Shown: piece after piece, positions 36,150-48,628 of the stretch
How positions within the stretch are numbered: the stretch's first letter is position 1
Layout of the letters: each line of letters begins with the position of its first letter
Origin: Margaritifera margaritifera
Taxonomy: Eukaryota > Mollusca > Bivalvia > Unionida > Margaritiferidae
Length of the DNA stretch: 64,000 bases
Assembly: GCA_029931535.1 (NCBI GenBank)
Contig: JAQPZY010001405.1
Coordinates: 124,001 to 188,000, forward strand
Direction of reading: 5' to 3'
The notes under the pieces: generated by a model
The model's input: the letters and a program-made list of their open reading frames with translations, nothing else
What the model was told of the DNA's origin: nothing
Database searches by the model: none
Program-made: the position numbers and the translations under genes

Positions 36150-38582
36150 CAATTATTTCATGCACCTGGGTATTAAAAGAAATTTGCAATACTTTGGCCA
36201 AATGTAACTAACAGACTAGACAATACATTCTGAAAACTGATCAACTCAAATGGATATCTTTATATAGATCTGTTTCCAAACTACGATAAAATTGTCATTA
36301 TAACTGATACGGCAACTATTACAAAATTTACTTTGATACTTAATTTGTTTGTTCAGAAAAGAGAAATGATTGCGGGAAGATGTTTGGATTATCGGCGAGA
36401 ATGTTAAATCTTGCTGAAAGAAAACGTTCAGGTGATAACGCACATGTAATTATCTTGGCATAACATTTAATTATCGTGGGATAACGGACATGTAATTATC
36501 TCGGGATAACCGACATGTAATTATCTTTTCTTGAGACATTAAAGCGATTCTTTTCGTATTGAATTCCTTGGCACAAGTAGATCTTCCAAGCTCATTAAAT
36601 ATCATCAATAAGTTAAATCGAATTTTAATACGTGTCCCCTTTTAAGGCCTCATAATCAACCTTCAGTTTTGCGCCGTCGAGTCACATGAGCCACCTCAAA
36701 ATCGTCTCTCATCTCTAGGATCAGGTTCAAATTGTATGCTTGGTGTTTGCTGTCAAAACAATTTCCATATTAATGAAAAACACTGACATTCTAGACAAAA
36801 TCCACTCGAAAGAAAGCTATGTCATTGCTCATTCACTATTATGGACTATAGTTTGCATGTCGTATATCTACTGTTCATGACGTAAAACTTGACATTTACT
36901 GTGTAATTAGGCTCAGGTTTGACTATTTACTGATCAGGGTGGAAATACTATTTCTACTTTGCAAGTATGTTCCGTATATTTACGTACATTTCACTTTGAA
37001 GTCGTGTAATGAGTGATAAAACAAGCATCAGCATTTTTCATGCAGTAAATAGCTCTATATTTGACCGAAAGGTTTCTCCTTGAGATAAGTAACAAAACTT
37101 GCTGTTAGATACTACATCAAAGCCTGCATAAAAAGCTACAAGATTAATTGAATTTTGCAACAAATATGTAATATTTCCGTATTTCTCACAACTTAATTTA
37201 ACTAAGACACACAAAAAGGGTAAAAGTGCACCATCATTAACCTCTAAATATTATTGATTTATATCAATAATTCAGGCAACACCAGATGATAGCAAACGAT
37301 GGTGTGTGTGTTTGTGTTATTCTAGTATTCATAACTTCACGCACAGGGATGGAAACATTATCATTATAGACCTTTGAGCAGAAACTGGCAAATTGTTAAT
37401 TAACTCTGATTGCAAGAACGTCCTTGTGAATTACATCATCAACAGAAGACAATGTTAATTTCCCATGTCAAAATATTTGCTATCAGTTTACGTAACAAGA
37501 ATACATTATAACATAGAGCCAATAAATCCATTAATACTGAAAATCAATGATGTTTTTATTGAGAAAAGAAAGAATAAATATTTTACTCGGAAAATATCTT
37601 TTAAACATGTATAATGGTATGCATGTTCTATAATCGATTAGTTTTTACCTAATATTTTAATATACATAGGTGCATACGTTTCCTACAGCTAAATCATCCT
37701 CATTCTCTAGGAAAATGTTATACCAATTTATTGTGTTCTATACAAAATATATCTTTGTGTGTGCTTTTCTTACACACTGATTTTCACGTGGTCTTTCCTA
37801 TTTTTTTTAAACAACACAAGCCATTATTATTTTCAAGCTTGAATAAAAAAAGCAAACAAGAAAGACGCAAAAGACTGTTTAAACAAAAGACAAAATAATT
37901 TAATGATATAAAATTGTCTTTAAGTGAACATTAAGTGTTAAAAGAAAATATTTAGATCGTATTTGTGTGTGTTCTTAAGCTTACTCAAGTAATACGTGTT
38001 TGACAAAAAATGTAATTCTCATGTTGGTTGTCGGGTTTACAGTTGCATGTATCTTTAAATACTTTACAGCGCATACTTTTCGCGAGAATTGAATTTTTGC
38101 GGTATTAGCAAGGACAACAAATTTGCAAAAATATTTGTTCACATCTCAGACAATGACGCAAGATGAAATACGTGCACCCATCATATATTTACGAAAACTG
38201 TATGTCGCTAATAATCGCAATAATTAAATTCGAGAATTTTATTTTATTGACTCAAAAAAGATTAGGGTTCACTTTAATCCCTCTAATGCTCTTGAAACAA
38301 TGGTACTGTAGTACAGCATCCTAATCCAGAGCAGTTAATATTATTTTTTTATTTTTTTATTTTTATTTTTTTTTGGGGGGGGGGGGGAGGGGGAATATGG
38401 TTTTAATGTTAAAAACCAGAACTCCAAGAACAAACATTTTCCCTTACGAACTTTTAATCAATGTAATTTACCGGAATGAGAATCTTTGTGGACAAAAATA
38501 TCTACAAGCGTTACGTAACCAAGACAGAACTTGTACAAATAGTTTTACTGCCTTCCATATTAAATATAGATTCGAATCGACG

Positions 38583-38590
<8 letters not shown>
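36150..38590. repeat. Block B, copy 1 (diverged duplication)
   Basis: Shares ordered matches with 40.50-42.84 kb: tagatcttccaa (36577 against 40879), tgacgtaaaacttgacattt followed by actgtgtaa (36878 against 41176), caatgttaatttcccatgtc then aaaata (37450 against 41772), ctctaggaaaa with accaatttattg (37706 against 42048), and ccaagacagaac near the end against tcaagacaggac. The regions between are diverged with small indels. No shared open frame is conserved. A 25-bp repeat with gggataac and acatgtaattatc is expanded at 36433-36530 in this copy only. Confidence 0.8.
38340..38395. repeat. Poly(T)/poly(G) tract
   Basis: T-rich run followed by a run of about 14 G. Confidence 0.95.
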
Positions 38591-38620
<30 letters not shown>

Positions 38621-38645
38621 GCACACACACGCACGCACGCACGCA
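38585..38645. repeat. (TC)n(AC)n(GCAC)n microsatellite
   Basis: Compound simple repeat at the right edge of block B copy 1. Confidence 0.95.
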
Positions 38646-38829
38646 TGTTTTGAATTCAATCAAAAGAATAATATAATGCTATACAATAAAATACTCAAAA
38701 GGGACCCAGTTTTAAAAAGATCATCTTGATACATTTGTCAGTACAATCTCTTTTTATTACTCACTAGTGTGTTACACTTATAACCGCAAAAATCTTTCAC
38801 TATAAAATACGTTTTTACACTTATATAAC

Positions 38830-39361
38830 ATAACTTACACGCATTCCTCTGCTAGTGACACATGTATTTAGCCAACATGATACCTACATTACAACCTAAC
38901 GTTAGATGCACTGAATCACCTGTGTCGGTAAAAGAACTGTGTCTAACGTTGGGTCCTTTGTCTCAATTTTTTTTCTTCTCATTTTGGATCCTGTATATAT
39001 ATTTATGTCCGAAAAGACATATTCAGTTCTAAAGCAAATTGTTTCTTCGCTCGAATGGTGCAATATTTAATTTGAAATTGTATGGTGCACTTAAACCAAC
39101 AATATTATCGATTTATATTTCATTTTAACTATACAACAGAGTAGGTAGTATACTGATTTGCAAATATACCTTTGAACAAGGCTTTATTTACAAGGTTTAG
39201 AAAGAAATGTCATCACAAGATATTATATTGAACAATCTAAAAAGTACAATAGTGCAAGATCCAGACGTACCTTCATAATATTTTACTAGTACGTGAGTCA
39301 GTTAGATATCTTAATATTGAGAATATTGTAGATAATTACTTATATTATTAGAGACATTATG

Positions 39362-39439
<78 letters not shown>

Positions 39440-40040
39440 TTATAGTGAAACATTATGCTTATATGTGTTATAGAGAAAAAATGGCTGGCACTAGGGCGAG
39501 TCGGTAGTAGAGACGGTACACTCTTCGTTCTAGCTTTGGACTTCTACCACCAGCTAGAGATCCAATTGAACTCAAGATACCAAGAGTCAACTTTCAAAAA
39601 CATTTGGATACCAGCTAATATCGGCGTATTGTTGATACAATCACTTCAGAGAAGACTATGCTGATGGTTCCAATTTGGTGTTGACTAAACTAGCAACAGT
39701 TCCATCTGTGTATTTCAAACTTACAACACCTGGCTATGACAAAATCCAGCACAGCTGGATGCAAATGCTTCTTCGCGAGATTGGAATGCTCCTCTTCATG
39801 TGTTTGGAATGCAATAGAAGGTTACTATGCACACATGCATTTCTGTCATTTTATCCCATCGTTCGTACAAACTACTCAATCAAATATTTAGCACACCACC
39901 AAAATGGAATATTCATTCTATTTGTGTCTGTTCCTTTTCTTTTGTAATATATACGCAATGGTCTAAAATGAATGAGACACAGCGTCTCCTCCTTTCTGCC
40001 GTTTCTTAATACACCTCTCTTAATACATCTCTACATATAC
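38830..40040. repeat. Block A, copy 1
   Basis: Ordered matches with 44.80-46.0 kb: gaatcacctgtgtcggtaaa then agaactgtgtcta (38914 against 44892), gtgcactt-aaccaac (39084 against 45062), ctggcactaggg(c/t)gagt (39484 against 45373), gaactcaagataccaagagt (39568 against 45469), and ccttttcttttgta near 39930 against 45895. The identity is higher than for the 5.24-5.70 kb relative. Frames present in one copy are not conserved in the other, so the block appears non-coding. Confidence 0.8.
39366..39431. repeat. (AT)n microsatellite
   Basis: About 66 bp of AT repeats inside block A copy 1; absent at the equivalent position in copy 2. Confidence 0.97.
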
Positions 40041-40183
40041 TTTGGTACACGTGAATTTCTTATCAATATCATAACAGCTAGCAGAAGCATCAGTTATAAT
40101 GCAGCCACTGCTACTGCTAGCTGATAACCTCACGTACATCACATGTATATGAACTGGATGAAGAAGATCGCTGGTACTGAATG

Positions 40184-40352
40184 TTAGAGTCGTTGAGGAG
40201 TCCTTGTGTAATTGGAATTTAGAGTATGTGAGAGTCGTTGAGGAGTCCTTGTGTAATTAGAATTTACTAAATGTGGGAGTCGTTGAGGAGTCAGTGTAAT
40301 TAGATTTTACTGAATGTGGGAGTCGTTGAGGAGTCCTAGTGTAATTAGAATT
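40184..40352. repeat. About 45-bp tandem repeat, 4 copies
   Basis: Units with gagtcgttgaggagtccttg and tgtaattagaattta, differing by short indels. Lies between block A copy 1 and block B copy 2. Confidence 0.9.
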
Positions 40353-40494
40353 TAGAGAACAAATAAAGTAAGTTCACTCGAAAGTTCACATATGGTTTGT
40401 AATTATGGTGTTGTCACCTACTGGATTATGTATGTAAGCTATCATTCTCTCTCTTAACACAAGATAATACTAAATCCACAATATACTACTAAAT

Positions 40495-42840
40495 TGTTCA
40501 TGAGGTTATGTGTTAAAAGAAAGTTACCGCACTTTGACCCAATGTGTATGAGAAACTAGACAAAAAATTCTGAAAAACAGTCATCTCTGTATCTTTCAAA
40601 GTCTGTTTTAAAACATCGATGAAGTAGTCCTTCACCTCAATATCAGAACAATTCTCAATTTCTTTTAGTACCTAATTTGTTTGTCCAGAAAAAAAAATGC
40701 TTCAGGGAAGATGCTTGAGTTATCGGCAAGCTTGTTGAATCTTTTTTTATATACTGATTTACTCTTTACCCGCTAGTCCCAAAAGAAAACTGTCATGGGA
40801 TATCGGAGATTTTATTCTCTTTTTCCTGGGATATCGGGGCGATGCTGTCTTTCTCATTGAATTCTTTGTCACACTTAGTAGATCTTCCAAACTTGGAATA
40901 TCACGAATTAAAGTTAAATCAAATATTAACTCTCGAGCTCTCTGAAAATCTCAGACCTAGTATTCAGTTTCGCGCCGTGAATGATTCGTAGACGACCTCA
41001 GAATCGTCTATCATTTCTACGATTAGCTTGAATTGGTTAGTTTTGTGTTTGTTCTCAAAAGAATTTGCATATTCACAAAGAAACCTGACCGTGACACTCT
41101 AGACATTATAAACTCCGGGGAAAAAAATCTGTCATTATTCATTTTCATGTATGCACCTAATTCCGCCTGTGTTCATGACGTAAAACTTGACATTTACTGT
41201 GTAAATAGGCTTAAGTTACATCGGTTGCTGCTCCGGTTGGAAATAATAGTTCCACTTTGTTAGTATATTCTATATGTTTCATTTATTTCACTTTGTGGTT
41301 TTGTAATGATTGAGGAAACGTACAGTGGCATTTTCATGTAGTGAACAGCTCTGCTTTTGACAGAAGGGTTTCTCATCCTAATACGAATCGAAATTTGCTG
41401 ATAGGTGATACGTCAAAGCCAACATTTAAAGTTACAAGATCTATTGTGTCTTTGATACAAAACAAAAATATGTACTATTACCGCATTTGTTCCAACTTAA
41501 TTAACCAAGACACGCAAATACAACACCTGCATCGTCATTTTCCTCAAAATATTGCAGATCTATGTCAAGAATTCCAGCTTCATCAGATGTTAGCAAAATG
41601 TGTTGTATTTCATCATGGTTTCCGTAACATTTAACGTTTAAAAACTGCCCACATGGGTTTTAAACTTTTCTTATTGTAAGCACTGAGAAGTTAATGGTAA
41701 ATTCTTAATAAACTCTGATAGCTAAAATCTCCTTAATTGCAGCATTCCTTCATTTTTGTTAAACAGAAAGCAATGTTAATTTCCCATGTCAAAATAGTTA
41801 GTTGTCTTACCAAAAAAAAAATCATAAAAAAAGACCAGAAAATCTATTGACGCTGAAAATCAGTAAGTTCTTACCCTGTCATATTTTTTAAAGCAAGAAT
41901 AAGTATTTTACGTTGAAAGTATATTTTCAACATGTATTATTACATTTAGGTTTATGAATTATACTTAATATTTTACTATACAATATTCGTATTTATATGT
42001 GTGTGTGTAAGTACTCAAGTTTCCTAGTATTATATTATCTTCAGCCTCTAGGAAAACCTTAGACCAATTTATTGCGTACTCACAAAAATATATCTGAAAG
42101 TATGCGTTTCTTATACAGGTTGATTTCACAATAAAAGGCCGTGATTTTTTAATTTTACCTGAAAATTTTAAACCGAAAAAATGCAACAGACTTCAGAGAA
42201 ATAAATTGTACAAAAGTACAAATATAAATGTCGTAAAATTGTATTCAAACAACTAAAATTTCAACGAATTATAGTCGTCTTAGAGTGAATAATTATTTAA
42301 GGTTAATAAAATCTTCCATTTGCTTGTGCGTGGATATATATATATATATATATATATAGTTTCATAATTTTATATTTTTCGTGTTGCTTCTCGCGCTTAC
42401 ATGACATGTAGTTTTAAACAATGTAGCAACCAATTTAATCGCGATAAATATATTTTTTTCATGTTATCAAAGAAACTTAACTCTCAGAAATACTTTTCAC
42501 ATTTAAGACTATTGCATGTTGCAAAAACATGTTTTAAAAATGTATGATGGGAGAATGTTTTGATTTACTGTAATTCCATTAGTACTTGTGGAATAACAGT
42601 GACTGAGTGCACAATTCTAATGCAAAAGGGCAATTTGTTTTTCTTGAAACATATTTTTATGTTTCAAACAATAACTCCAAGGATATATGTTTTTTCTTGA
42701 TACTTTTTTGGTGTTAAAATCAATGATTCTCACAAAATTAACAGTTTTCCGGACAAATAACCTCATCCACTACTTAGTCAAGACAGGACGTTTAGCATAG
42801 TACAACCGCTTTGCATATAAAATACTTCTATATCAGACCA
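40495..42840. repeat. Block B, copy 2
   Basis: Second copy of the segment at 36.15-38.59 kb, offset about 4345 bp. Matches include the starting gtgttaaaagaaa and agactagac-like sequence, gaagatg-ttg-gttatcgg-a, tagatcttccaa, and the later ctctaggaaaa landmark. A 97-codon frame at 41341-41634 exists only in this copy. A short (AT)n lies at 42332-42358. Confidence 0.8.
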
Positions 42841-42978
42841 AATGCACCAAAGTTAAAGAATTATTGAGTTCTGAGAAAGTTGGCGTTTTAAGAAATCTCT
42901 TTAAAATGATTGATATTATTTTATCCAATTTTCGGTAATTTAAAATCATCTTTACTCAATGTGTTTGCTGTTCTTTCC

Positions 42979-43033
42979 GTTTTTTTTTTTTTTTTTGTTG
43001 TTGTTTTTTTTTTTTTTTGTTTTTTTTTTTTTC
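42979..43033. repeat. Poly(T) with TTG interruptions
   Basis: T-rich run of about 55 bp. Confidence 0.95.
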
Positions 43034-43341
43034 GGGAAAAGAAAAGTACCATAGGTTCATCATTGTAAAGTAATGAGTCTACTACAGATTCATTTGTGTT
43101 CCATTTATCGTAATTTATATACTGTCTTTCCAATTATGTCAACATCCATGCATTTAAGTTTAAATTTGTTCGTATTCCATTGGAGTATTGACTGTGGTAA
43201 TGCTGTCAATCTGAATTTAATTGCAATTACTGTGAAAAACATGATATCTTCCATGGCTGATGTACACGCATGCAAAGTGAGATACAAATATTTTACCTCA
43301 TATGTTGCGTATTGCAACCTGAGTGTAATAAAGAAGTTGTC

Positions 43342-43344
<3 letters not shown>

Positions 43345-43431
<87 letters not shown>
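43345..43431. repeat. (CT)n microsatellite
   Basis: About 86 bp of uninterrupted CT repeats, close upstream of a LINE fragment. Confidence 0.98.
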
Positions 43432-43434
<3 letters not shown>

Positions 43435-43549
43435 TTCTGATTTAGATATAAAAAAACAAATAATACTAATGTAATACTCAAATTTAAGAATTAATGTAAT
43501 GTGTAAAATCAGACGTTAGCTAGATAGAAAATCTCTTAAAATTATATAC

Positions 43550-44290
43550 ACTACTTATATTCAGACAATTTTGGAATACGTGGATTTGGTTTTGGATAAT
43601 TGCACAGAATGTTACAAGAATGAACTCTAAAAATACAAAATGAAGCAGCTAGAACTGTGACCGGTGCAACCAAACCAGTATCCACTGAAGCGCTACATCG
43701 AGATATAGGATGGGAAACTTTTGAATCCAGGGGAAGGAAACACAAACTTACCCTCTTGTTCACAGTTACAAGTGACTTTATCTCTGGTTCCTCCAGCCAT
43801 CAGTGACGCTGCGCTATAACTTACGTAAAGTAAATAACTTCCAAGCAACAGATGCTTGAACTGTTCTCTATTTCAATTCATTTCTCCCTTCTGTTATTCG
43901 AGAATGGAACACTTTCCCTTCTCAAACTCGTCAAGATTACTTCAATAACAACTTTTAAAAATATTTAATAATAATAACGTATATGTTCTAGACACTATTA
44001 ATAGGGCATTAGGAACCTCTAGATTTGTTCACTCTCGACTTCGGACAATGTGTAGTTCACTTAACCAGCATTTATTATTATTATTTAATTGATTCATCCT
44101 CATGTAGCTGTGTTTTTGTAGAAAAGAGCAACACTTTTCTTCTCTTACTACCACGAGCAACGTCTTGATGTAAGACCTCTATGTAACTTAAGTCTAGATA
44201 CACTCTTATATTGGGATCGGTCATTTTCATTTGAAGTTAATATTTGTATTTTGACTCCGTACATAAATATATTGAAAAAACCAAGGCAAC
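43550..44290 (+). pseudogene. LINE ORF2 C-terminal half
   Basis: The plus strand, with frameshifts, reads the post-RT region of a LINE: LDNCTE, then IQNEAARTVTGATKPVSTEA (43641-43700), IGWETFESRGRKHKL, a WN-equivalent ENGTLS near 43903, then RLRTMCSSLNQHL (44037-44075) followed by a decayed Cys/His segment (original pattern C.CG..E...HFLL.C..Y) and KYIEKTK near 44267. These landmarks occur in family order. It differs in sequence from the fragment at 18.2 kb. The element lies between block B copy 2 and block A copy 2, where the duplicated unit has about 1.6 kb of extra DNA, so it probably arrived after the duplication. Confidence 0.75.
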
Positions 44291-44800
44291 CACTCAGTAG
44301 CTTTTCTCGAACACATACTTGCATCCACGTCCGTGGTTGGTATCAAAAACACTGTTATCCTTATATCTAACAGGTGGCCATCGTACTCACGCTGATTCGT
44401 TTCACGAGAAAGTAGTATTGTTGCTATATATCCTATCAACTCTCTAATAATTTCCTTTTTTCTCTTCTTTCTCTCTTATCACACTTTACACTTGATTCTC
44501 TGTTTTATGGTTCACACTTTTCTTGACATGATGCAAATGGTTGGATTAATGGACATATTGTAAAATTTTATACCTGCATTATTTAACGTTTGAACTATTG
44601 TTCTACGATGTAATTTACTCCGCCTCCATGTTTACAATTGTCTGTACATCGAAAGAATGACTGTATAAGCCATTGGCTTAAGTTTTAAATGCTTAATTTC
44701 TCTATTTGTACTGATTATAAATGCTATCTATACAAATTAAGAAATAAGTATATTTAAACTAATACTCAAATTGCCTGCCGATATTAGCAAGATAATAATA
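44291..44800. other. Unassigned, probably rest of the insertion
   Basis: The minus-strand 70-codon frame here is the shadow of the LINE tail. No other feature seen. Confidence 0.35.
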
Positions 44801-44804
44801 TATG

Positions 44805-46000
44805 CATTCTTCTGCATACGTTGTCTTTTCTAGTGTCACAAGTATCTTGACCCACATCACACCTATACTACAACCATACCCGAAACGTACCTAATCACCT
44901 GCGTCGGTAAAAGAACGGTGTCTATCGCTGTATCGTTTGTATGCACCTTGTTTTTTAATATCGTACGGAGCAGATTGATTTATATCCGAAAACACACATT
45001 AATTTATTAAATAATTTGTCACTACACTCGACTGTGATATGCTGAATACAAAAAGCCAGGTGCACTTTAACCAACGATATTATTTATAGATTCATATTAA
45101 ATTTTGACCTGCAAAAGTCTATTTAATATATTGATTTTAAAAATTTATCTTTGAAGGAGGCTTCACCTTCAAGATTTTGAGAAATGCCATCAAAGGTTAT
45201 TACATAGAAAAATATAAAAGTGCAGTAGAACAAATTCTAAAAATTGCTTTCATAATATTTTTATTTGTAGAGGAGTCAGAAAGTTATCATTGTATTTCAA
45301 GCATTATAGAAATAATACGTACAGTATTGGAGACGTTTAACTTATACATGTATTATCATTGAGCAAAAATTGCTGGCACTAGGGTGAGTTTATAGGACGG
45401 ACAGTATAATCTCTTCATTTAAGCAAGAAAGGCTTTGGATTTGCTAATACCTCATATAGATACTCTTGAACTCAAGATACCACGAGTAAACTTTCCAGCA
45501 GCAATCCGAATGAAGGCTAAGATCGGTCAGTTGTCAATACAAACACCATCGAGAACACGAGGATGAAAAGCAGAAAGCAGGTACTGATTGCTTCACCATA
45601 GTGTAGACGAAACTAACAGTCGTTCCATAACATGATGGTGATAGAGAAAAGATATTACGATTTGATGCAAATGCTTTCTGGCGGAACAGTATACACTCCT
45701 ACTTGTGTCTATACCGCAATGCTCCAATGCTGCGTGACTATCTCACCACATATAGATATGATGCTAAGTAGATATGTTATTATTACTTCATAAATGCATT
45801 TATCACTCAATTTCATCACACAATTCAAACAAATAATTCAGCCAACACATTTAACACAACAACTCAATGGAACACCTCTTTCCCTTATCCCTGCACCTTT
45901 TCTTTTGTATTATACACTAGACTCTATAACGAAGGAGACTTTGCTTTCCACCAAATCACTCGTTTCTTTAAATGGCATTTGGTCTCTGCCAAAAAGCATT
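44805..46000. repeat. Block A, copy 2
   Basis: Second copy of 38.83-40.04 kb with the landmarks listed there in the same order. It lacks the (AT)n tract of copy 1. No conserved coding frame. Confidence 0.8.
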
Positions 46001-47370
46001 AAATGATGGCATTAACACACATTGAAGTGGCAAATATTTTAGAGAGTACCATAAGATGCTTGTATCGCAATATTTTCAGTACGTTGGCTGTTCTCGTTTT
46101 TTGGAAATAATAGCAGTGACAGTTTGTAAATATGAGGGGAAGATAGCGCAGTTCAATTTGCAACAACTAAGTCAACAATTTGCATTCTAACATTACAACT
46201 TAGACAATTATCATGGTTTGCAAATACCTGGATTTAATTGTGTTCGAGCTGAAGAGATAATACAGATATTACATACCAGCCACCAGCAGTCAAAATGTAA
46301 CTGCATGCGATGCTTGCAAAATAGGCTAAAGACTCTTTCTGGCAATTTGACATCGTTTGTGTCATTTTACACTCATTAGATCATGAAAAATTTTAAATGA
46401 ATTATATTAGGATCGAAATAGTGGAGTTCGGAATTCATTTTGACGTTGGACATAAACTATTCCCCTCAGTAAACAAGACCAAGAGTAATATCCGTCCCTG
46501 TCGTTAATAGCATCACATGAGAATTCGATCATGACTAGCATTACATGAGAATTCGATCATGACAGCTTCTGCTCAAAGATGTCATCAAAAATATTTTCAT
46601 CCTAAGGATTGTCTGTCCATTTGATTTACACGTCTTCCTTCATCTCATATTTCAGCTGTCTCCTAATTACGCTGTTTGATTCACAAAAGTGATATGTGTC
46701 CTTCAGTATTGTACTAGATGGTTATCAGCTACTTGGCCTTGTTCGAAAGTATACAACCTAGTTAGACTTCATCGTTTGCGTCATCTGATACAATAAATAA
46801 ACACCAACTGTCAAACATTATCGATCGTACCATGACCTGTATATAATTTTATCATCCACGTCATTCCATTGACCAATCAGAAGTCGATATTTATTATTTG
46901 GAAGAGGTGATTTACTCTATCCGCATATCTACTTTACCTGCAGTTATATATACATTCCTGAAACTGCTAACACTTTTTTAACAAGAGAAATTAGTGTCAT
47001 GAAGACCACTATGACATTTACTTTTCCAACGTTCTGACCTTTATTTCAAACATTTTGGAACTAACTAAGTTAAGAATTTTAACACGAGATTGAAACAAGG
47101 TGCGAGTAAATCGAATGTGTTTACCTATCGGAAACAGAATTTCAATTTAAGTTATGGATATCGCGTAGGATTGTATATCTTTGATATTTAACTGCATGTA
47201 AACATCATTTTGAACGTTTACCACGAGATCACGTTCTCTGAACACGAAGGCCGGGTTTAATGACGTTTCGTTCTTGCTGCAATTCTTGGCATAACTGATC
47301 GCATGAACTGACCAAATACAAAATGTGTATATTATATGTATATCATAGTTTACGTAGGATCACCTGAAAG
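46001..47370. other. Unassigned stretch; possible promoter-like motifs
   Basis: A 31-bp direct duplication with acatgagaattcgatcatga lies at 46505-46563. A CCAAT box in good NF-Y context (accaatcag, about 46872) is followed about 70 bp later by gttatatatac. A short 12-codon frame starts at 46998 and stops quickly. No gene is supported. Confidence 0.35.
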
Positions 47371-47378
47371 TATCATTC

Positions 47379-47640
47379 ACAACTTCGAGGTCAATCCTCG
47401 AATGTATGCCTATAGCCACCGTTCGGACCACCTCGGTTATTTACGAAACAAGCATTGACCGAGAAGTTGCGAACGCATCGAACTATTTTTTTTCATCCGC
47501 AACTTCTCAGTCAATCCTACGGTCAACCCAATCGTTGAAATAGCCACTGTGGTCAGAATAAATTGCGGTTTCTTTTTATGAAGAAGCATATTTTGTCAGG
47601 GCGAGGTGGTCCGAAAGTATTTGGTGAGGCAGTCCACATA
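47379..47640. repeat. Nested inverted repeat
   Basis: Outer arms ttcggaccacctcg (47422-47435) and cgaggtggtccgaa (47602-47615) are perfect 14-bp complements. Inside them attgaccgagaagttgcg (47454-47471) pairs with cgcaacttctcagtcaat (47498-47515) with one mismatch. Related half-copies (aacttcgaggtcaatcc at 47380, tatagccac/aatagccac) flank these, so the block looks like a decayed foldback element. GC is above the local average. Confidence 0.7.
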
Positions 47641-47807
47641 TTTCGTTTTCAGACAATGAGGCCAAATGGTCCTAGTACCAATTGCAATCGTATATGTATA
47701 ATTTTCTTCAGATACCAAAAACAATTTACCGAACACAAGTGATGATTTTGTTTTCTTTTTCTACAAACAAAAGATTTAGTATGAGAAGTTCAAACTAAAA
47801 ACAATAA

Positions 47808-47880
47808 GACTCCCGACGGGATTCGAACTCGATAACTCTAACATATTGTCAATTCACTCTATCGAGTAAGCTAAACTGAA
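47808..47880 (-). tRNA. tRNA-like sequence (SINE head or tRNA pseudogene)
   Basis: On the minus strand a perfect B box gagttcgaatcc (47830-47819) follows an A-box-like tagcttactcgatag (47873-47859) at tRNA spacing. The T-arm loop ttcgaat is intact, but the A box differs from consensus at two positions and I could not form convincing acceptor or anticodon stems. It is therefore more likely a tRNA-derived SINE head or pseudogene than a working tRNA. Confidence 0.45.
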
Positions 47881-48628
47881 AAACTTTATATTATCATAAG
47901 AACATTATAAGCTTCCAACCGCATTTTTTATTTGTTTATAAAGTAATTTTTTGGTGTGTAACACATCTGAGTACCGAGTAAATGATCACAATACAAATGG
48001 TTTATTACATGATTCTCATGATCATATTTGTATAGGTACTCACTTGCGCTTTATGCTAAATAATATGTTGATGTCGGAAAACACCACAATCAAAACGAAA
48101 TTGAACAAAATGGCATATTTCGTGCTTTATTTTAGCTAAAAAGAAAGCTGCAATCTCACTTTTGAGGCAAATTTTTAAAGTTTTGAAACAATTTATCCAA
48201 AATATGCTTAAACATTTCGTCTTCTCGATATTAGATTTTTGGTTTTAAAAAAAACTCCGGTCTTTCGTGGGACAAATGCACATTCCGTTCGGCCTTTTCC
48301 TTCATAATTGTATCTTTGACATATTCCAAAATAGTAGAAACAATAATCAAAGAAGACCTTTCATACAAATGTTATTTCTATTCTGTACTTTGGATATATT
48401 TAGCTATTAATTTCATAAATCTATGTGAAAGAATGCATTACCTCATAATATATACCGGAATCGGATCTCAATTTAAACTTGATTATCTATAGAAATAGAT
48501 ACATTTCCAACCGCAGGCAGGATGACCACACCGTGGATTTTTTGTTCAACGACTCTGGATTTTTCAACGAGTTTGTGGATTTGTGGCAAAACTCGCAATA
48601 TATATTTCAAATCTTTCTTTTAAAAAAA
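47881..48628. other. Anonymous AT-rich sequence
   Basis: Short frames at 47951-48139 and 48479-48679 show no domain features. Confidence 0.4.

Noticed and set aside
39455..40009. Frames of 60-90 codons in block A
   Set aside because: The homologous copy at 44.8-46.0 kb does not preserve them, so they are unlikely to be coding.
43073..43345. 90-codon plus-strand frame
   Set aside because: No domain, splice context or composition shift; overlapped by an equally long opposite frame.
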